Of a stretch of 64,000 nucleotides of DNA, positions 1 through 11,457 are shown piece by piece (within the stretch, counting starts at the first letter, position 1; the number at the start of each line of letters is the position of its first letter). The notes below the pieces were generated by a model. It did not search any database, was not told where the DNA came from, and saw only the letters and a list, made by a program, of their open reading frames with translations. This DNA comes from Pseudo-nitzschia pungens (taxonomy: Eukaryota > Bacillariophyta > Bacillariophyceae > Bacillariales > Bacillariaceae): contig CM074758.1 of the NCBI GenBank assembly GCA_037355855.1, positions 7,785,001-7,849,000 of the forward strand, given 5' to 3'. A program made the position numbers and the translations under genes.

Positions 1-565
1 GTAGGAAACGCAGCACCAAACAAAAAGAATTGCTCTGAGAGCCTCTAAAGGAGTGAAACGAATTGTCACAACTTATTCTTTCTTACCATTTCCAGCGCGG
101 GGAGGACATCTGCATCTCCAACTACGATAAGCCAGGAATCGACTTTCTGAAAAAACACCCCATTCGTATCATCTCTATCTTTAGCAACGCGTCCTTCTAT
201 GCTGACCAGAACGGCTTCCTGTGGTTCAATAGTATCGCTTTTACTCATCGAATTTCCAACAACACCAGTTGGCAATTTCCTTGGAATTGAATCGACTACC
301 TACAGAGATGTATTTAACTGGCGTTCCCATCGTCAAAGTCAGACAGAGGAAATGTCGGGAATAAAATTCAGCGCCGAAGACGAATAGTTAACAAAGATTG
401 CAGAAGTAGATCTGAAAATTGCACAGAGCTGTTTGATTTTCTCGACCGAGTGGCGGCATTGAACGTGCATACCTTCATCACGAGGTCTTTCCCCATCAGT
501 TCCTGCCAACCACGACTCTCGCCTGATTCGTCAGGTTTCGCAACCTCCGCTATTTTCTGTTCCAT
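1..565 (-). CDS. FKBP8-like (non-catalytic FKBP domain) protein, N-terminal part, cut by window edge
   Basis: Seen: on the minus strand an exon 565..473 (31 codons, starts ATG) ends at a GTATGC donor. A second exon 299..87 (71 codons) follows a CTGTAG acceptor in the same phase. Its end has a strong GTAAGA donor. A third exon begins near 44 or 42 (two candidate AGs) and runs off the window. The spliced protein contains GWQELMGKDLVMKVV near residue 19 and then VLVSIEGRV…VVGDADVLPALEM. This order (W-x-x-L-x-G near the start, then a V-x-G-DxDVLPALE core) resembles the divergent FKBP domain of FKBP8/FKBP38 and TPR-containing FKBPs, which act as co-chaperones and often lack peptidyl-prolyl isomerase activity. 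Inference: a TPR region would lie to the left of the window. The last intron would be only 42-44 nt, so the third exon is uncertain. Confidence 0.5.
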
Positions 566-1650
566 TTTGTTTCTATTCGGCGTCGAAAAGTTCTCGAATG
601 CTAGAGTTCAATAGGTTCAATGTCAATAGGTCCAGCCTCATCGCAATCGTAATGAAATCGAGATCTGAATGAATTTGGAAGAGACGATTTCGGATTTTGT
701 CACCATCCACCATCATCACCCTTACGAGTAAGGTTAACCTTACCCGTACCAGTAAGCCCCAAGATAAGGTTTACTTACTCCTATTCCATTAGTACGGTAA
801 CCTATGTACGTGTACTCCATTCGTGGGAATCATACTGTACGAATAAATCAATCATACGTTTCTTAGTGATGAGGGCATTGATCATCGATACCGAATTCGT
901 ACGGTAACCTTAATCTTACCCGGTAATGTACCACTGACCATAGCGAGTCCGGTGTTGAACGAAGTAACCTTAACCTTACTTCGAAAGTCCTAATTTACCG
1001 TACAATAAGGTCACTGTTTACCTCATCTCAGTGTCCTTTTTTACCTCAGTGTCCTCGAAAAAAAATACGTACGGCCTTAGTACGGTACAACGAATGGGTC
1101 AACCATGATCATTGTTACTATCATCACAATCTGAAATGCACAACACAACATTGATGAACATGTTTTAATCTGAACTTTCTGCAGAAAAATAGGGCTGCTC
1201 TTACCCACACTGTGATTAAGATGAATTTGCACTTTCGTATTAATGGTTTACACAAGCGTGATGCAACTACACGCATGGATGGCTGGATGGTGTAGACGGC
1301 ACGATCAAACTAGTCAGCAGTTTGGAATACTGACTGCTTACTTTTCAATTCTTTTCCATAAAATAAAGCATCCCAACAACCTTGTAAGCAGATAAAGAGC
1401 TAATCGAAACCGAGAGTTGTTGGAATGCTGGTACTCCGTACATCTTTCGTAGTATTTCGAAAAAGTTGGAATTCTCCAAGCAATATCTATTCCAATGTTG
1501 GGGAATGAAAGGCAACTCCAGTGCCACAATTGCGAAACATTGTCAATGTTAAGTGTCGTTTATCAAATTTTAGATACCTACGTTGCAATTCCTGCAGTAT
1601 GAGGTGCAACAAAGAACCTTCTCGTTCGATACCGCTACACAGTTGTTTGT
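566..1650. other. intergenic, rich in TAACCTTAC/GTAAGGTTA words
   Basis: No supportable gene. The stretch 720-1010 repeatedly carries AAGGTTA/TAACCTT and GTACGG words, including an inverted pair around 965-985 (GAAGTAACCTTAACCTTACTTC). Confidence 0.6.
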
Positions 1651-2438
1651 CTAGCGGTAAAGAAACTCGCTCATCAAGTTTTTGGCAATTTGTTTCTCCC
1701 ATTTGTCTCCGTTGGAAAGGAGCTTTTCCTTGTCGTACAAGAGTTCCTCGTGGGTTTCGGTCGCGAATTCGTAGTTTGGACCCTCCACAATGGCATCGAC
1801 CGGACACGCCTCCTGGCAGAATCCGCAGTAGATGCACTTGGACATATCGATATCGTAACGAGTGGTTCGACGAGCACCGTCTTCACGGGTTTCGGCCTCG
1901 ATGGTGATGGCTTGGGCGGGGCAGATTGCCTCACAGAGTTTGCAAGAGATGCAACGCTCATCTCCGGTGGGGTATCTTCGAAGGGCGTGTTCCCCGCGGA
2001 ATCGGGGACTCAGGTAACCTCTCTCGTAGGGGTAGTTGATGGTCACCTTTGGTTTCAGACTGACTTCCAGGGCGAGCGAGAGTCCACGTACAATTTCGGT
2101 CAGGAAGAAAATCTGAGAGGCTCGGTCGAAGATTGTTTCCCACGGAGTCTGCAAAGCCAAAAACAAGAAGCAAAGATTGATCGGCACAGCGTTAGATGGA
2201 GCGCCGCCGTCGAGACGAACAGCATGCCACAAAATTTGGAACCAAGAAACACCGCAAAATGTTTCGACAAACGTACGGGAAGAATATTGTCATCATCGAT
2301 ATCGGGATTTTTGGTAGCCGCGGAACGAGGCGTGGTGGCCAAGGATCGGAACGCAACAGTCGTTGGCCTTCCACCGGAACGGACGAGGCCGAAACCTCGG
2401 TGTGCCGACTGCCGAAGCAAGGTTTGCGCAGAAATCAT
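1651..2438 (-). CDS. NDUFS8: NADH:ubiquinone oxidoreductase 23 kDa (TYKY) subunit, NDUFS8
   Basis: Complex I subunit of the mitochondrial matrix arm, carrying two [4Fe-4S] clusters (N6a, N6b) that pass electrons towards ubiquinone. Exon 1 is 2438..2277 and exon 2 is 2148..1651. The intron 2276..2149 (128 nt) has a GTACGT donor and a TTTGCAG acceptor, phase 0, giving 219 residues against about 210 in animals. The two ferredoxin motifs are at about 120-131 ([12 protein letters not shown]) and 159-170 ([12 protein letters not shown]). The stretch [14 protein letters not shown] and the C-terminus ending in YR match the family closely. The first ~50 residues are Arg/Ser/Thr-rich with few acids, a mitochondrial presequence ([17 protein letters not shown]). 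Single-copy housekeeping gene; its neighbours say nothing about its job. The exon boundaries are my splice inference. Confidence 0.95.
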
Positions 2439-3878
2439 CCCGTAACTCGTCTCGGAGAAATAAAGACGGTTTCTTGATTTCTTCGTGTCTGCTCCGTTGT
2501 GTCAAACAGGAACTCGGGAACGCACGACGTGCTAGGTCCTTGGGCGTTATTGATGTTGTTGATGTTGCTTGTTGCTACGGCAGGCACAGAGAAAAGAGCA
2601 TGTGGCAACGCTCAGTACGTACCTGGTACGTACAGCCAACGCTGTTGAGCGTACCGTAGGAGCGGCGAGCGAACTTCCCTTCGGCTCACGACGCCCAAAA
2701 AAACTGCTATCAGTAGTGTTTCTGACAGTACGTACCTGTACCTTTTGTACCATAGTGTACGTACTACGAAGTAAGGTTACATAATTACTCACGTAACATC
2801 TCTGATCGCTGAAAGAAAAGTTCATATCACAAGAGACTAACATAGCTCCAGTTCGATCATGGATTTCGTTCGCAATTCTGAATGCATTCACATCTTCGCT
2901 GAGTGAACAACACATATCGAAACCAATTTCAAGAAGAACATTACTCATACCGTACCGGTAACCTTACTCATCCGTCCCCAATTCCATTACGCAATCCACA
3001 GTTAGCTAGTGAAGGTTACTGATGCATCAGCAACTACTACCTCCAAACTTTTGGTCAAGATCTCAATGAAATATGGCCAGAGTGAAGGATAAAACACTGA
3101 AGGAAGGAACTGATTTCATCACCTTTGCTCTCGCGAGAATTATTTCCCATATGGTTGGAATAACATAGTATTGTCGAAAGACGGCTTCAGAAGAAAGCTC
3201 GCGCGTAAAGTTTGTGTGCACAGTACCTAGAGAATGTCTCACTTTTGAATCTATCTGTTTTAAAATTGCTATTCAATACACGACAAGTAGACACAAGATA
3301 TCCAATGCATTATTGTTTGTGATTTGAATTGATTACTTAATAATTAAACGGCATGAGTTTGATATTACTTCCACAACGAAGTTATTGTGGAATAATAATA
3401 ATATGCGATGGTAAAATGAGACAGGGAATGTGTTTCCCCGAGTGCGTATTCATATTGTGGTGTTCCCGGGTCGAATATGATTGCTGAAGAAGCTGCGTGT
3501 TGTGTTGTCCCTTCTTGGTCTGTGAAGAAAGTGTCTATCTATGACTGTATTTGTAAAATGATGTATGATTCGTTGTATGTTTCGTTTCCACATTCGGATG
3601 TAGTGGATTTGTGAGAGAAGCTTATACGTATGCAAGGATGCCTTCAGTAGCAAAAGTTTCAACGTATTTATGTGTCTTGCTGACGTGGAAGCTCAGTTGT
3701 AATGATGTGATGATGTTGGGTATAGGTCGTTGTCTATCTTCCCCGGGATGTTAAGTTGAGACGGAAGTCACGATTTCAACAAAAGCGACGTTGTCTCCGT
3801 GGTTCTCTGTGACTAGAAGAATTCTTCTATGCAGTGGTGTCCATGTCGATGCCAATTCCAATGCCCCAATCGTCACTG
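2439..3878. other. intergenic between NDUFS8 and bZIP gene
   Basis: No gene supported. GTACGTAC and GTAAGGTTAC words occur at 2615-2640, 2725-2785 and 2945-3015. 3300-3878 is AT-rich and presumably holds the 3' UTR of the bZIP gene. Confidence 0.5.
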
Positions 3879-6117
3879 TCATCCATGAGGACAGTCTTGC
3901 AAAGCCAAGAAGTCTGCAGGGGTTCCCTCGACGCCAGGGAACATATCTTCTGGAACAACATTCAAGTGGGGTGGTAAGAATGATGACTTCCGCACGTGAC
4001 CACTTCTCATTACAGGATGCGGTTGCTGTTGTCCAACAACTGATGACGATGTTTCGTATGCTGGAGCGGTTGAAGTATGTTCCGTAGATGCCATTGACTG
4101 AAGATCCTGAGACGGCTCCATCGGTGGTGCAGCATAATGAATTTGCTGTTGAGGAGGATAGTAATGCTGTGATAGTGGCTGCTGTGGCTGTTGATAATTT
4201 TCATGAACGTGCGACGAGGGATACGTAGGAGGTGAAGGAGCTGCATAGTTATGTACGTTGAGTTGAGTGGGTGGGGCAGGAGGTGCGTGATGCATGACGA
4301 TGTCTTTGTAATGAGGGACTTGTTGAACGTGATTCGATGGTTGAGCCGAGGTCGACGGTGCAGTTGCAACGTACGAACTAACTGCAGTAGGTGCCAAATG
4401 GTGATTATGATAATCCATTGCAATCATGGGTTTCATATCTTGCGTCTTCGATGATACAACCGTACTGCTGCTCGTTGGTGCTGATGCATGAACTGCAGGT
4501 GTGACCGATACTGTAGGTTTCGGGATAGGAGGAATAATTCGTTTCACAAAACCAATAGCTTGATCCACTACCTCAACAGCTGCTTGTTCCCCTACTTGAG
4601 GGGTAATTTGATTCAGTACTGCTGGTCGTTCTAAGTCATTTGAAAAACCCAGACTCTGATTTGATGCACTTTTTATTAGTGAACCATTGGATGCAAATGA
4701 CTTCATCGAACCACTAGATGTAAATGAGTCATCTCTATTGTCAGTATCCTTTTGTTGTCCCAACGATTCGAACGACGCTCGACGCATGAGCTTCTTTAAC
4801 ACAGCTGGTGTCAACAAAGGAGGAGATTGGTAGGGGAAATCGATAGATACTCTCTGTAATTGGTGGTTGAGGATATACAGATTTGCAGCCAAATGATGCG
4901 ATCCGTTGAGAGAGTAGTCGGGATCAACATAAGCTCCTATGTCGATATCTCCCGCCTTGATATTCATCGAATCTTGCTTTTGTTGCATGGCTCGCCTCCG
5001 TCTCGCTTGAAGTCGCTCTTTGATCCGAGCAGAGTTCTTATCGGCCCAGGCAAGGAATTTCACACGCTGGGTAGGCGTCAGCACTCCTTGGGTCATCTCA
5101 CTCTCCCTACGTCCTACCACCTGAGCCATACCCCCAACAGTGTCGTGCAAAGATTGCATTACGAGAGCAGAGGACCTAGCAGTGTGACGGTCTAGCCACG
5201 TGCTCTTGTCCTGCAAAATCTTTGTCCTCTGATATACGCGTAGTCGTTCCTCTAACTCATAGGATAGGCCAACTTCATTGCAAATTAGAGGCCACATAGC
5301 GTTGGCCGGAGTAACCTTGTCAGTACCGCTTGCCAGCATCTAGATATGCGATTTAAGATTTCGTATCGGCACCATATACAGAAACCCACCATTCATTTCA
5401 TCCATGATGGAAGACAGAAATAGCGAACGAAAATGAAAACTTTGGATGAGTCGCTTACTCCGAAGAGATACTCTGAAGATCAGATGGAAACAAAATCTTC
5501 AAAACTTACTTTTTCCCCAATGCGTGCCGCAGAAAGACGTTCGCTCGCAGCTCTTCCACCCCTGTAAAAAATGTCACCTTGCAAGGTGAGCCAAAGTATA
5601 AACTTGGATTGAGAGGGCAACGAGAAACTCTTAAGTTGCTGTCCTAGAAATGAATTCAGAATCAAAAGTTCGTCACTACTCGTTCTAGAGAGAGGTCCGG
5701 TCTTCTCGAGAAGGCGCAAAGAGTTCTGGACTTCAAATTGAAGTGTTAGCTCATCGTTGCTACCATGACTGTCGTTTGCTTTGTTGCAAGAACTTTCGAT
5801 ACCGCTAACGGCAGCTTCTGCAGATGCCAAAACCTGTCGACGCATTTCAGAGATCCGATCAATAGCTCCAAACGCGTGAGCTCGCCTACCAGAATCCATA
5901 TCCAACGATAGTTTCACAACGCGATCCTCGAGTTCTTCCAAGTACTGTTTGCGCCGGCGGCGTGAAAGTTGCGCGGAGAGTCGATTTCGTTCCAAACGCC
6001 TCTGCTTTTTCTGGCCTGTTGTTCGCGCTCCTGAAGTGCTACTGCCAGTACTAGCAGCGTCATGTGGACGAGGACTGTTTGTGGATTGGGTCAGGATAGT
6101 ATTGCTACCCGACTTTT
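3879..6117 (-). CDS. bZIP transcription factor, 5' end lost in assembly gap
   Basis: Seen: an open frame leaves the N gap at 6117 and runs to a GTAAGT donor after 5510. It resumes at an ATCTAG acceptor (exon 5339..3879). The intron 5509..5340 is 170 nt, phase 0. Just after the gap lies a Ser/Thr-rich stretch, then a basic region RLERNRLSAQLSRRRRKQYL (N-x7-R type, with a Tyr where many families have another residue), followed by a leucine-zipper-like helix LEELEDRVVKLSLDM. The following ~250 residues include WPLICNEVGLSYELEERLR and LTPTQRVKFLAWADKNSARIKER, loosely reminiscent of the C-terminal regulatory domain of plant TGA factors. The C-terminal ~220 residues are Pro/Gln/His/Ser-rich, as in activation regions. 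Inference: nuclear DNA-binding regulator of unknown targets. The N-terminus and possible further domains are missing. Confidence 0.8.
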
Positions 6118-6617
6118 NNNNNNNNNNNNNNNNNNNNNNNNNNNNNNNNNNNNNNNNNNNNNNNNNNNNNNNNNNNNNNNNNNNNNNNNNNNNNNNNNNN
6201 NNNNNNNNNNNNNNNNNNNNNNNNNNNNNNNNNNNNNNNNNNNNNNNNNNNNNNNNNNNNNNNNNNNNNNNNNNNNNNNNNNNNNNNNNNNNNNNNNNNN
6301 NNNNNNNNNNNNNNNNNNNNNNNNNNNNNNNNNNNNNNNNNNNNNNNNNNNNNNNNNNNNNNNNNNNNNNNNNNNNNNNNNNNNNNNNNNNNNNNNNNNN
6401 NNNNNNNNNNNNNNNNNNNNNNNNNNNNNNNNNNNNNNNNNNNNNNNNNNNNNNNNNNNNNNNNNNNNNNNNNNNNNNNNNNNNNNNNNNNNNNNNNNNN
6501 NNNNNNNNNNNNNNNNNNNNNNNNNNNNNNNNNNNNNNNNNNNNNNNNNNNNNNNNNNNNNNNNNNNNNNNNNNNNNNNNNNNNNNNNNNNNNNNNNNNN
6601 NNNNNNNNNNNNNNNNN
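6118..6617. other. assembly gap of 500 N
   Basis: Exactly 500 ambiguous bases, a round number suggesting an estimated or placeholder gap. It separates the 3' part of the bZIP gene from the 5' part of a folate-synthase gene. Both are on the minus strand, so about 1 kb of FPGS coding sequence plus an intergenic region must really fit here. Confidence 0.98.
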
Positions 6618-7261
6618 AATACAATTACATCGGCGCCACGTTTTGCGAAGAACGCAAATGCTAGCGCCGTGGTTATTTCAAAGAAAGTGGCGGGTATATC
6701 ATGGTTTTCCGGAAGGCAGAGATCATATATTTGTGGCAAGAGCTCGGTCACTTCCTCTTCAGTGATCATTTCCCCATTGACTTGCATACGCTCTCGAAAG
6801 GAACTGACATGAGGTGAGCAGAAGATACCAACGTTAAGTTGTCTGTCTTTCGTGTCAGCATCTTGTCCCGAAAATGGGGATGCGCCTCTCCGTTCTTGAT
6901 GGCGTAGTGTGTTCGCAATTTTTAGACAGACACTACCTTTGCCATTGGTTCCGGCAACGTGAAACTACAACTCTATCCGGCTAAGACGACAGGCGATGGA
7001 TTGTGCGGTTTGAATCAAGAAACATATTTGCTGAGTGCACATGATTCGAAAGAATTTAAGACACATTACAGATTGGCAGAGTAGCATTTCAACAGTACTT
7101 ACGTCATCCATCGGACTGCCCAAAAGCTTGTGCAGGAGATGCATATTTTCCAAACCAAGTTTCACGGGATGAAACATGTTCGTCGCATAAAGTCTTCTAA
7201 CCCATTTTTCATAGCCCGTGTAATTATTTTGATCGGTTAGACCATCGTCGTCCGTCCCCAT
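6618..7261 (-). CDS. folylpolyglutamate synthase / dihydrofolate synthase, 3' part lost in gap
   Basis: Mur-ligase-type enzyme adding glutamates to folates (or dihydropteroate), ATP-dependent. Exon 1 7261..7103 encodes YEKWVRRLYATNMFHPVKLG, a typical N-terminus. The intron 7102..6965 has a GTAAGT donor and a TTGTAG acceptor, phase 0. Exon 2 6964..6618 holds the P-loop HVAGTNGKGSVCLKIAN and the conserved SPHVSSFRERM. It ends at the N gap just after AKRGADVIV, before the expected E-x-G-L-GG-R-x-D-A-T-N motif. The frame is open upstream of the ATG as far as about 7470 (residues such as WESITPNVLLSGFSL), ending next to a CTCTAG that could be an acceptor. An extra 5' exon with an organelle presequence is therefore possible; a hydrophobic candidate lies at 7782..7640. 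Family identity is firm; start and compartment are not. Confidence 0.88.
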
Positions 7262-8095
7262 TGCTGGTACCGAAAATGAAGAGCTTTTAGTGGTGGGACC
7301 CTTCTCTTCTGTTTGTTCTGAAGAAGTGGAGTATTGCCGAAACGACCAATTTAGCGAGTTGGTTGACAGTGAGAAACCGGAAAGTAGGACGTTTGGCGTA
7401 ATACTCTCCCAATGAGCTGCGATTGCGACCTTCGAATAACACCAGAATTCGAGGGAAAGAATCGGAAACTAGAGATGGTAGTGATTCGACGAAATAGAAA
7501 GACAGTTGCTGTTGTTATTGATCTCGATCGCGGGGAAAACATTTGAGTTACTCGAGCTCGAGAACGGCTTAATGAATGATAGCGCGTCGGAGGCAAAGAA
7601 TGTATCAAATGGTAGCTGCCGCCGAAGGATTGATCAGAGGAGCAGATACTTGTCACGAAAATAATCGAAAAGCAGCAAATCCATGAAATCAAACACAGCC
7701 AAAGCCGATTCCACTCTAAAATTCTTGCTCCTGATGAATCTACTTGTTGCTGGATTGATTTTTTCGTAACAAGTGTTCTCATGTGACGGGTGGTATTACT
7801 CTATCCTTTTCTCCCTCCTGCGTTGACAAGAGAAGAGAGACCACAAATAATGCGTTCCGATAGTTTTGTTTTCGACAGGAGAGGGGAAAAAAGTGTGTTC
7901 GTGATGATGTGTGATGATTTTTTGTGATGATCGTTTGGACGGAACGTTTCATAAAAAAATCGTACGTACCGGTAGTACTTGTATTGTAGATGTCAACGTA
8001 AGACTTTACAAGTCCTACGGTACGAACTTGTGATGAGAATATATATCATAAATAAATTACCAAAGCTCCCAATTCAGGACGAAAACTTTCACTAC
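7262..8095. other. upstream region of FPGS, possible 5' exon
   Basis: 7782..7640 minus encodes a stretch with a hydrophobic segment (LWLCLISWICCFSIIFVTS) that might be a first exon of the FPGS gene, but I cannot fix a donor. 7930-8095 is AT-rich with CGTACGTACCGG-type words. Confidence 0.3.
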
Positions 8096-8622
8096 TACGG
8101 AATTCCTATCAGCTGATCCCCCTCATTTTTAATCTCCTTTACTCGGGAGTTTAGGGCATTTTGATCTAGGGCATTTTGACCTTCGTCTGATGGTACATTT
8201 TTCTGCTGGAGTCTACTACACGACACAGTCATTTCCCAGAAAGAAATTCTGGTACTAATTTTCTACACAAATTCATGTACATATTTAGGCTACAACTCCT
8301 CCTGACCATGGTGATTGAATTGGAAGCAGTTGCAATAGACTTGAAGCCATACCACCTAGTATGTCCATCCAACCCTTGTGCCCAGAGTTGGTTTATCTGG
8401 TGTTATCAAGTCAAGATTGGTTGAGTAGGAGCCAAAATGTAATTTTGAGAGATATCATGTAGAATTACTAGTACTGTACGGGAGAGCTTTCTCAATGAGT
8501 TGCCTGGGAGCTGCTCCGTAGAGCTGTGTAGAAAAATCTACTACCAGATGAAGGTCAAAATGCCCTAAACTCCTGAGTAAAGGAGATTAAAATTGGGGGG
8601 ATCAGCTGATAGGAATTCCGTA
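8096..8622. mobile_element. MITE-like element with ~110-bp terminal inverted repeats (copy A)
   Basis: Left terminus TACGGAATTCCTATCAGCTG at 8096; the reverse complement closes at 8622. The arms align over about 100-110 bp (left to ~8205, right from ~8521), including TTTAATCTCCTTTACTC and GGGCATTTTGACCTTC. There are a few substitutions, plus a ~16-nt duplication in the left arm around GGGCATTTTGA. The outermost bases are TA on both sides, compatible with a TA target as in Tc1/mariner-derived MITEs. The interior (8206-8520) has no ORF. Two shorter relatives sharing the outer ~20 bp lie at 23270-23364 and 45564-45647. Confidence 0.8.
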
Positions 8623-10626
8623 GTACTTTCATGATGAAAAAATATCTCCTGAAAGCAAGAGGAGCATTGTCTCTCCCAACCTACATTCAGTAATTCAACC
8701 ATAAGTGATTCAAAATAAGCAGAGTCAATAACTCAAGTTCCAAAGAATACTTAAACTGGTGTGCAAGAATAATCCTGTACAGAAGAATAACCTTCTGTTT
8801 TTTGCATGGTGTGTCTGCCACAATGTCTGTTCTACAATACTAGTAGTACCCAACAAGGAGACAGCTGATGTCATTTTCATGAGGATTATTGTTTTTAATG
8901 TTTATGCCAAATTTTTCTTTGATTACTTGATATTGCCTGTTGGTTGTATTAGTTCTGTGGATAAGAGTAATACCACTACTAGTAGTAACATCAACAGCAG
9001 CACCAGTAGTGCATCATTTAGTGCTAGTAGCAAACAGTAGTAGGTCTACACAAGATACTGCCCAAGTGTTATCACATGACATTCTTATACTCCCTTCTGG
9101 AGCTACAAAAGGACCAATCAAATCCATGGGCATGATGCATGTCTTAATTAGTAGGTGTGAAAAGAAAGAAGAGTGAGGTGAGCTGTGTGCTGTGTGCTGT
9201 GTGTTGTGAGTTGTATCCATGCAGCAGCATTGCTGTGAGTGCTGCTGACATCTGTTTGGTTGTGCTTGCTACAGCCAGCTTACTGCAGGACTAGCTATCC
9301 AGTTCTAGTAAAGAATCATATGTATGAACCATACCCCATGGTAGCATCCTCAACCCTGTAGCATACAGCAGACTCATAGCTCATAGCTTGTAGCAAAATA
9401 TCTATTCAGTGCTGGATGCCATTAAGCATGCTCTTCTGTAGATTGCCCAGAGCTAGGGCAGCTCCAGTACAGATGCATATGCTGGAACCCAGCACCCTCT
9501 CCAGCACCCCTTATAGCACCATAGCTCCAGCAGTGGATTCATCTCAGATAGATCCAATCTATAGTCTTGCTTATTTCAGGAAGTTTCAATCATAACTGTA
9601 TCATGTTTGAAAGAAAGAATATCAATCACAAATGTTCTCTGAGAAGTACTGTAATCACTATTACTTCTTAGTAATTTGTATAACAGTAAGGATTACCACA
9701 CATACTAGTAAAAAAGTTAGGGATTGGTATCGCGAGAAATTCAGTACAAGGTTATGGTAAGTTAATCTTTACTTTTAGCGTTTGCGTATGCGACATTTAC
9801 CATGTACGAAGTAAAAGGTAACCTTACGAGGTATTCAAAATACTGTACCGTGCTACTAAGATCTTACTGTTAAATCTTACTCTACTTTCCTTTTTTTTCA
9901 TCTCAATTACGTAATGTTCTTTCTCGCGCACTGTCACACCCCGGGGTTAAAGTATGACCATAGTTTCACCGGAATCACGTTGATCCACTAATACACAAAA
10001 CAAGAAAGATTACCGATGTGCACCATGCCCAACAGTAACAAACAGTAACTTAATTAAGGCTTACACGTAAGGTTACGTTCTTTAGACAGGATATCAGTAT
10101 GGAGAAGGGAATCACATGATATTTTAAAATTCGTCCTTTGCTGAATCACCTTGTGATAGATGTACCTACTTCGGCACGCTTGTTGCGCTGGACGAAAACC
10201 GGTTACTTTATCAGATAATTAAGGTCTCTCATAGGGACGCGGAACAGTGTTCGTTCGTTCGCCGAATGAAACTATCGATTGATATTTTCTATATGCCCGT
10301 CGTTAACGGGTGATGTGGAACGGCTCGTGCCCGAGCGAGAAAATAGGAGGGAAGTCCTAAGTATTTTCGCACCTCAACGGAATCAGATGTAAAGCATTTT
10401 CCAACCACCGCGCGATACTCCAACATACCTCACTCATCACTGGTACGCACTGCCAAAATATGAAGTGTCACTATCAGGGACAGGATTTTGTCACAAGAAA
10501 CTTATCATGGACCTAAAACAACGCTGTGCAGCATAACCATATTAGGATCTGGTGTTGCACTGTATTTCTGACGGAGTTTGTGTCACACCTGTCACATCGA
10601 CTACATTACCTGCGAATCCAAATACA
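8623..10626. other. long non-coding stretch
   Basis: No gene supported. 8640-9560 is built of short degenerate repeats (AGTAGTA, CATAGCT, a TGTGCTG run at 9182-9215). A minus-strand scrap around 9110-9130 reads PMDLIGPF, faintly like a retroviral-type integrase core, but without support around it. 9700-10080 carries GTAAGGTTAC-type words. Confidence 0.4.
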
Positions 10627-11457
10627 ATGACGAACTTTAAAACTTCCATAGCAAATTTCTTTACATTCCTTTTTCTTTTTGGTGCCCAGTCCTCGGTAGC
10701 TCAAAAGGACGACGTTGACGTTTTCGAGGATGTTGCGGATGCTTATCATGTATATCAATCATCCAGATACAAAGAGGACTCGGTGCCTATAGAAGCAAAC
10801 ATCGATGTTGCCAGTGGGATCTTCCGTGGGGAAGCATCGCCTTCTACTTCCGAGCGAGAGAGTCGAATGTCGGGGCCTGCGAAGTCGTCGGGGTCAACAA
10901 CAGCGAATACCAATACCGTCGATATCTCAGACGGGCACGCGCTATGCGTGGAAGATACCGAAAGCATAATCTCATTGAACGAAGATATTCGTTTGGAGTT
11001 ATCGGCGATCGATACACGATACTTGGAGAATGCAAGCATCGATAATGTATGTGACAGAGACGGCAAGAATTCAAATTGCAACTTCGATTTCCGTCTTTTT
11101 CCGAACAAGTTACAAAATGTATGTCAGCAACATGGCGACGGATTTTTTGAAACAGAACATTCTATTCAGTGTCACAATCCGATCACGAAGGAAAGTTTAT
11201 ATTATCAGTTTGATCATTATCCAAGTTGTTTTTCGGCATTTTGCAAACAGGAAGATGTGAAGCAACTGCTGGCAGGGCGTATAGATGCGATCACTCAGGC
11301 CATGGAAGAATACCTGGATATGTCATGCTTCGCAGATGATGACATTTTGCGACATGCTGATGATACAATCTTAATAGAGAGCTCAGGGATACAAAGATCG
11401 TGGGCTGGGATCCAGATGTTTCCTGTTTCGGCGTCTCTACTCTTATTCTTCTTATAA
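10627..11457 (+). CDS. secreted, probably GPI-anchored protein of unknown function
   Basis: 276 residues from the ATG at 10627. The longer frame from 10552 is disfavoured because only the inner Met gives a clean signal peptide (MTNFKTSIANFFTFLFLFGAQSSVA, predicted cut before QK). The body has about ten cysteines in pairs (for example VCDRDGKNSNC, CFSAFC, MSCF), several N-x-S/T sites and acidic patches, as in extracellular disulfide-bonded proteins. The C-terminus ends in a short hydrophobic tail (FPVSASLLLFFL) with no charged residues after it, as expected of a GPI-attachment signal. I recognise no catalytic domain. Inference: cell-surface or frustule-associated protein. No introns are needed. 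Confidence 0.7.
   Translation: MTNFKTSIANFFTFLFLFGAQSSVAQKDDVDVFEDVADAYHVYQSSRYKEDSVPIEANIDVASGIFRGEASPSTSERESRMSGPAKSSGSTTANTNTVDISDGHALCVEDTESIISLNEDIRLELSAIDTRYLENASIDNVCDRDGKNSNCNFDFRLFPNKLQNVCQQHGDGFFETEHSIQCHNPITKESLYYQFDHYPSCFSAFCKQEDVKQLLAGRIDAITQAMEEYLDMSCFADDDILRHADDTILIESSGIQRSWAGIQMFPVSASLLLFFL

Noticed and set aside
5480..6787. single 435-residue protein across the N run
   Set aside because: Ambiguous bases are read through; the two ends belong to different families (folate synthase and bZIP).
9014..9220. integrase fragment (PMDLIGPF)
   Set aside because: Only eight residues fit; no zinc domain, further catalytic residues or LTRs around it.
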